Positions 7,661 through 9,787 of a stretch of DNA of 9,787 nucleotides are shown here, one piece after another. Positions within the stretch are counted from its first letter, which is position 1, and every line of letters starts with the position of its first letter. A model generated the notes under the pieces. It searched no databases. It was not told the DNA's origin and was given only the letters and a program-made list of their open reading frames with translations. The translations under genes and the position numbers were made by a program. Source of the stretch: Sulfurimonadaceae bacterium (GTDB taxonomy: Bacteria > Campylobacterota > Campylobacteria > Campylobacterales > Sulfurimonadaceae); contig JAPHSI010000108.1 in NCBI GenBank assembly GCA_026193155.1, positions 1-9,787 of the forward strand. The letters are read 5' to 3'.

Positions 7661-7716
7661 ACCCCTCAAGGGGGTACCTAGGTCTTCGGCAGAAAGCCCA
7701 TCGCACTTGTGCGATT
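7661..7716. repeat. GC-rich palindromic intergenic element
   Basis: This block is 32 G or C out of 55 bases in strongly AT-rich surroundings and does not appear to be coding. It is a string of short palindromes: ACCCC/GGGGT (7661-7665 with 7671-7675), the perfect 8-mer ACCTAGGT (7676-7683), a short CTT...AAG arm pair around 7684-7696, and ATCGCA/TGCGAT (7700-7705 with 7710-7715) closed by CTTG. The right end stops 8 bases after the small gene's stop codon. The composition and the compact mirrored parts look like a dispersed repeat of the REP type or a small structured RNA. Nothing in the window itself shows a second copy. Confidence 0.5.
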
Positions 7717-7723
7717 AGAAAAT

Positions 7724-8215
7724 TTATAGTTTATTTACTTCTTTTGCTAAAGTATCCAAATTATCTAGTTTTCGTATCATACTATCTTGTTTATAAAGAG
7801 TATCTTTTGTTTTTTTTATAAAAAAAATAGATGGGGATTCATATATATTAAATCTCTGAATAAAGTTTAGAGAATTTTTTGTACCAGAGCGTAAGAAAGT
7901 TGTTGAACTTGAATTTTCTCTAACTCTATTGTAGTAATCTATTGCAAGTATTGGAATATTTAGATTTGTACGTGCAAGTTGTTCTTGGGTATCTGCATCT
8001 CTTGAGGAGTAAAAAACAACAACATATTTTTCTTTGGAGGGTGTGAAAATATCACTCTTTTCGTAAAAAACCCACTCTTTAAAATCTATAAATTTATATT
8101 CTGAAAACTTGTAATTGAAGTAAGCAAAAGCAGCAGCAATAAGAGCTGAGCCAAAAAAAGAAGCAAGTAGTGTGGAGAGTGAAAAGAGGCTTTTACCTCC
8201 TTTGTTTTTAACCAC
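7724..8215 (-). CDS. Membrane-anchored, cysteine-free thioredoxin-fold-like protein
   Basis: I do not recognise a named family. The 163-residue product has a basic N-terminus (VKNKGGK), one membrane helix at about 11-33, and a soluble domain of about 125 residues, probably on the periplasmic side. The domain follows the thioredoxin pattern. YVVVFYSSRDADTQEQL (64-80) matches the strand and active-site helix LVDFWAPWCGPCRMI of the adjacent TrxA. RFNIYESPSIFFIKK (121-135) matches KFGIRSIPTIMFFKNG, with Pro128 in the cis-proline position. A final helix (147-162) matches the TrxA end. The CGPC positions read DADT (73-76), and the whole protein has no cysteine, so it cannot do thiol exchange. It starts at GTG, 16 bases after the trxA stop, with only a weak AAGAG ribosome site. 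No other start codon is usable before the membrane helix. Position suggests it is co-transcribed with trxA. Its function is unknown; a chaperone-like or docking role is a guess. Confidence 0.8.
   Translation of the reverse strand: MVKNKGGKSLFSLSTLLASFFGSALIAAAFAYFNYKFSEYKFIDFKEWVFYEKSDIFTPSKEKYVVVFYSSRDADTQEQLARTNLNIPILAIDYYNRVRENSSSTTFLRSGTKNSLNFIQRFNIYESPSIFFIKKTKDTLYKQDSMIRKLDNLDTLAKEVNKL
8195..8203 (-). other. Perfect Shine-Dalgarno-like sequence inside the small gene
   Basis: AAAGGAGGT occurs at codons 4-7 of the small membrane protein gene. No ATG, GTG or TTG follows at initiation distance in any frame, so it does not obviously start another protein. It might slow ribosomes just as the membrane helix is about to be made, or be chance. 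Confidence 0.35.
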
Positions 8216-8231
8216 GACTACTCTTGATTAA

Positions 8232-8552
8232 TTACGCTAAGTGAGCGTCGATTTTTTCTGCTAGAGCTTGTTTTGATTGTGCTCCAACAACTTGGTCTAC
8301 CATTTCACCATTTTTAAAGAACATGATAGTAGGGATTGAACGGATACCGAATTTAACAGCGATATCTTGCTCTTCGTCTGTATTAACTTTACAGATTTTA
8401 GCTTTACCTTCATACTCTTCAGCTAACTCTTCGATAACTGGAGCAATCATACGACATGGACCACACCATGGAGCCCAAAAGTCTACTAAAGATACACCTT
8501 CACTTAATGTCGCTTCAAAATCTGCACCTGTTAATTCTAAATATTTTCCCAT
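8232..8552 (-). CDS. trxA: Thioredoxin (TrxA)
   Basis: This 106-residue cytosolic thioredoxin reduces protein disulfides and is recharged by TrxB, encoded two genes downstream. The classic active site WCGPC is present, with Cys30 and Cys33, inside LVDFWAPWCGPCRMIAP. The buried acid Asp24 and the cis-proline Pro74 in RSIPTIMFF are also present, and the protein ends with the usual helix AQSKQALAEKIDAHL. The extra Cys54 (AKICKVN) is outside the active site and is seen in some other bacterial thioredoxins. Length is normal. The ATG at 8552 is preceded by AAGGAA at 8559-8564, 6 bases away. Two TATAAT boxes lie just upstream, so it probably has its own promoter and leads the trxA-small gene unit. 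No signal peptide is present. Confidence 0.97.
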   Translation of the reverse strand: MGKYLELTGADFEATLSEGVSLVDFWAPWCGPCRMIAPVIEELAEEYEGKAKICKVNTDEEQDIAVKFGIRSIPTIMFFKNGEMVDQVVGAQSKQALAEKIDAHLA

Positions 8553-8579
8553 TACAATTTCCTTGTATTTTTTTTAATT

Positions 8580-8596
8580 ATTATAAGAGTATTATA
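8580..8596 (-). promoter_or_regulatory. Tandem -10 boxes for trxA
   Basis: The - strand carries two perfect TATAAT hexamers, at 8591-8596 and 8580-8585, starting 11 bases apart. Transcripts would begin about 20-35 bases before the trxA ATG. There is no good TTGACA at the normal spacing, which is common in Campylobacterota. TTGTGA lies upstream but too close to the second box for a standard -35. This supports a promoter between the membrane protein gene and trxA. Confidence 0.55.
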
Positions 8597-8628
8597 CAAT
8601 CACAACTTTAAATGAGACTTTTGTATTT

Positions 8629-9787
8629 TTACTTTAGAAATTTGTTAATTATTAAAAGCAAAATAAAAGAAGAAATACTAAACATAACAAGTGAACCAAA
8701 AAAAAGCTGAGAGCTACTTATGAGTATTGCTATTGAAGATATTACTATGGCAGTTGTATTAAAAAACCATTGTAGATTTGCCAATCTATTAGGTGTTAAG
8801 TCCTGTAGCATGGGAACACTTTGAGTCTCTACTAGAGGTGAATATATATGGAACCAAACTAAAAAAGGGATAATCTTATATAAATTCCCTATAATAAGTG
8901 AGCTAAAAAATCCAACTATCAATATCCACATCCCTAGTCTTAATATTTCTTCATTTTTAGTAAAAATGTATGAACTAAGTAACAAAAAGGCAACAAAAAA
9001 AGAGATAAATCCAACATACATGTACTTTGCCCATATATCGTGTTCAATTATCTTCCTACTTTTAACCATAGAAAATAGCTGATAAAAATATAGAAGTATA
9101 GAGATAATAGTTAAAATATAAGATATATATTCCAAAGCAAGGGATGAAAATACAGTTGAGAAAAACATAAGAACTACCGCAAAAGCTAAAGTATAAAAAC
9201 TTTTTGTAAATTTGTTGTCGCTTATACGTTTTGATGAACCGAACATCGGGATTAATATTATGGATATTCCCATTATTAAAAGCAGTATAAAACCGATAAC
9301 CAAGCCAAAGGTGTGTGCTTTTAAAATTGTATGAGGATTTATTTCTAGATAACCGATAAAACCGTAGGACATTATAATTCCGCTAATAATACCCAAGAGT
9401 AAAAAAATATTACTCATCCACATAGCTTTTGTAATACTTGTTTTTCTTCTTGCATCTCTTAGTGTTAGAAGCAACTCTACGGCATAAATACCCATAGCAA
9501 TAAGTACTAAAAAACCACCATATACCAACAAGTGGACATTATAAAAAAAACCTAGAATTAAAAGTACTAAACCTGCTAGTAAAAATTTATACAAATACTT
9601 AAAAATATTAACATTATAGTGTTTCGTTTCAACAACTACAGGACCAAGTTGAGACATGGCTGAGAAGATTGAAAGCATAATAAAGCCAAGCATATATATA
9701 TGAACCCAGCCTATGAGTCTAAAATCATCTAAAGTTGTATCAAATGGTATAAAAAACAGCACTAAAAAATTTATAAAATAAAAAAAT
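8629..9787 (-). CDS. Polytopic membrane protein, heme-copper oxidase subunit I-like in layout (5' end outside window)
   Basis: The frame is open to the window edge, and residues before the possible GTG at 9762 (FYFINFL) continue a membrane helix. There is also no ribosome site before that GTG. The true start is therefore probably beyond 9787. The visible 377+ residues make about 12 membrane helices with short loops. Intramembrane histidines, numbered from the GTG, are His21 in GWVHIYMLGF, His150 in LKAHTFGLVIGF, and His305 in KIIPFLVWFHIY. The 12-helix layout and the HxxxLGF-type and IIPFLVW motifs recall catalytically reduced relatives of heme-copper oxidase subunit I (cbb3/NorB-like) and, less closely, NnrS proteins. 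I see no HH pair or HxH, so a copper site and double heme are unlikely. The function is unassigned; heme or metal binding is inference. It ends 76 bases before trxA, which has its own promoter, so shared function is not implied. Confidence 0.75.
   Translation of the reverse strand, partial: FFYFINFLVLFFIPFDTTLDDFRLIGWVHIYMLGFIMLSIFSAMSQLGPVVVETKHYNVNIFKYLYKFLLAGLVLLILGFFYNVHLLVYGGFLVLIAMGIYAVELLLTLRDARRKTSITKAMWMSNIFLLLGIISGIIMSYGFIGYLEINPHTILKAHTFGLVIGFILLLIMGISIILIPMFGSSKRISDNKFTKSFYTLAFAVVLMFFSTVFSSLALEYISYILTIISILLYFYQLFSMVKSRKIIEHDIWAKYMYVGFISFFVAFLLLSSYIFTKNEEILRLGMWILIVGFFSSLIIGNLYKIIPFLVWFHIYSPLVETQSVPMLQDLTPNRLANLQWFFNTTAIVISSIAILISSSQLFFGSLVMFSISSFILLLIINKFLK

Noticed and set aside
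7661..7716. tRNA, SRP RNA or other known small RNA gene in the GC-rich block
   Set aside because: No cloverleaf, anticodon arm or T-loop can be drawn, and the conserved SRP GGAAG/AGCAG parts are missing. It was kept only as an unidentified palindromic element.
7589..7716. Insertion sequence remnant or CRISPR array upstream of trxB
   Set aside because: There is no transposase fragment, target duplication or regularly spaced repeat. The inverted repeats are short and differ from each other.
8323..8577. 84-codon open frame on the + strand over trxA
   Set aside because: Antisense to the conserved active-site region of trxA, and it runs into the trxA promoter area.
8553..8628. Terminator for the polytopic membrane gene before trxA
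   Set aside because: I found no stem of useful length in the 76 bases. T-rich runs are present but without a hairpin.

Overview
The window is an AT-rich stretch of chromosome, most likely from a free-living sulfur- or hydrogen-oxidising member of the Campylobacterota (Epsilonproteobacteria) such as Sulfurimonas or a relative. The strongest pointer is the order nuoL-nuoM-nuoN followed at once by a gene for a 791-residue signal-peptide/TPR protein. That is the arrangement remembered for Campylobacter jejuni and Helicobacter pylori, where the flagellar motor gene pflA follows nuoN. The species call is an inference from gene order and protein style, not from a search.

Positions 2-5715 are on the + strand and look like one operon end. 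They hold the 3' end of nuoL, then complete nuoM and nuoN, the proton-pumping antiporter-like membrane subunits of respiratory complex I. The TTG-started pflA homologue follows 21 bases after nuoN. Stops and starts are tightly packed: a tandem TAATAG between nuoL and nuoM, a TAATG overlap between nuoM and nuoN, and good Shine-Dalgarno sites throughout. The pflA homologue is predicted to be exported to the periplasm, where PflA is a structural part of the scaffold of the large campylobacterial flagellar motor.

From 5718 to the end everything is on the - strand, converging on pflA with only 2 bp between the two stop codons. In transcription order (right to left) there is a 12-helix-like polytopic membrane protein that is cut by the window edge, thioredoxin trxA, a small membrane-anchored protein, thioredoxin reductase trxB and dapB of lysine/diaminopimelate synthesis. 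TrxB passes NADPH electrons to TrxA, so this is a compact cytosolic thiol-redox cluster. The small protein between trxA and trxB appears to be a thioredoxin-fold domain that has lost both active-site cysteines and contains no cysteine at all. It is the most interesting protein here.

The only sizeable non-coding stretch is 7562-7723, upstream of trxB. It holds two AT-rich hairpins that share sequence and have competing partners, an operator-like dyad, and a GC-rich palindromic block (7661-7716) that stands out sharply from its surroundings. The block looks like a dispersed intergenic repeat or a structured leader. No mobile element, CRISPR array, tRNA or rRNA was seen. Apart from the cysteine-free thioredoxin-like protein and the structured trxB leader, the region is ordinary housekeeping DNA.
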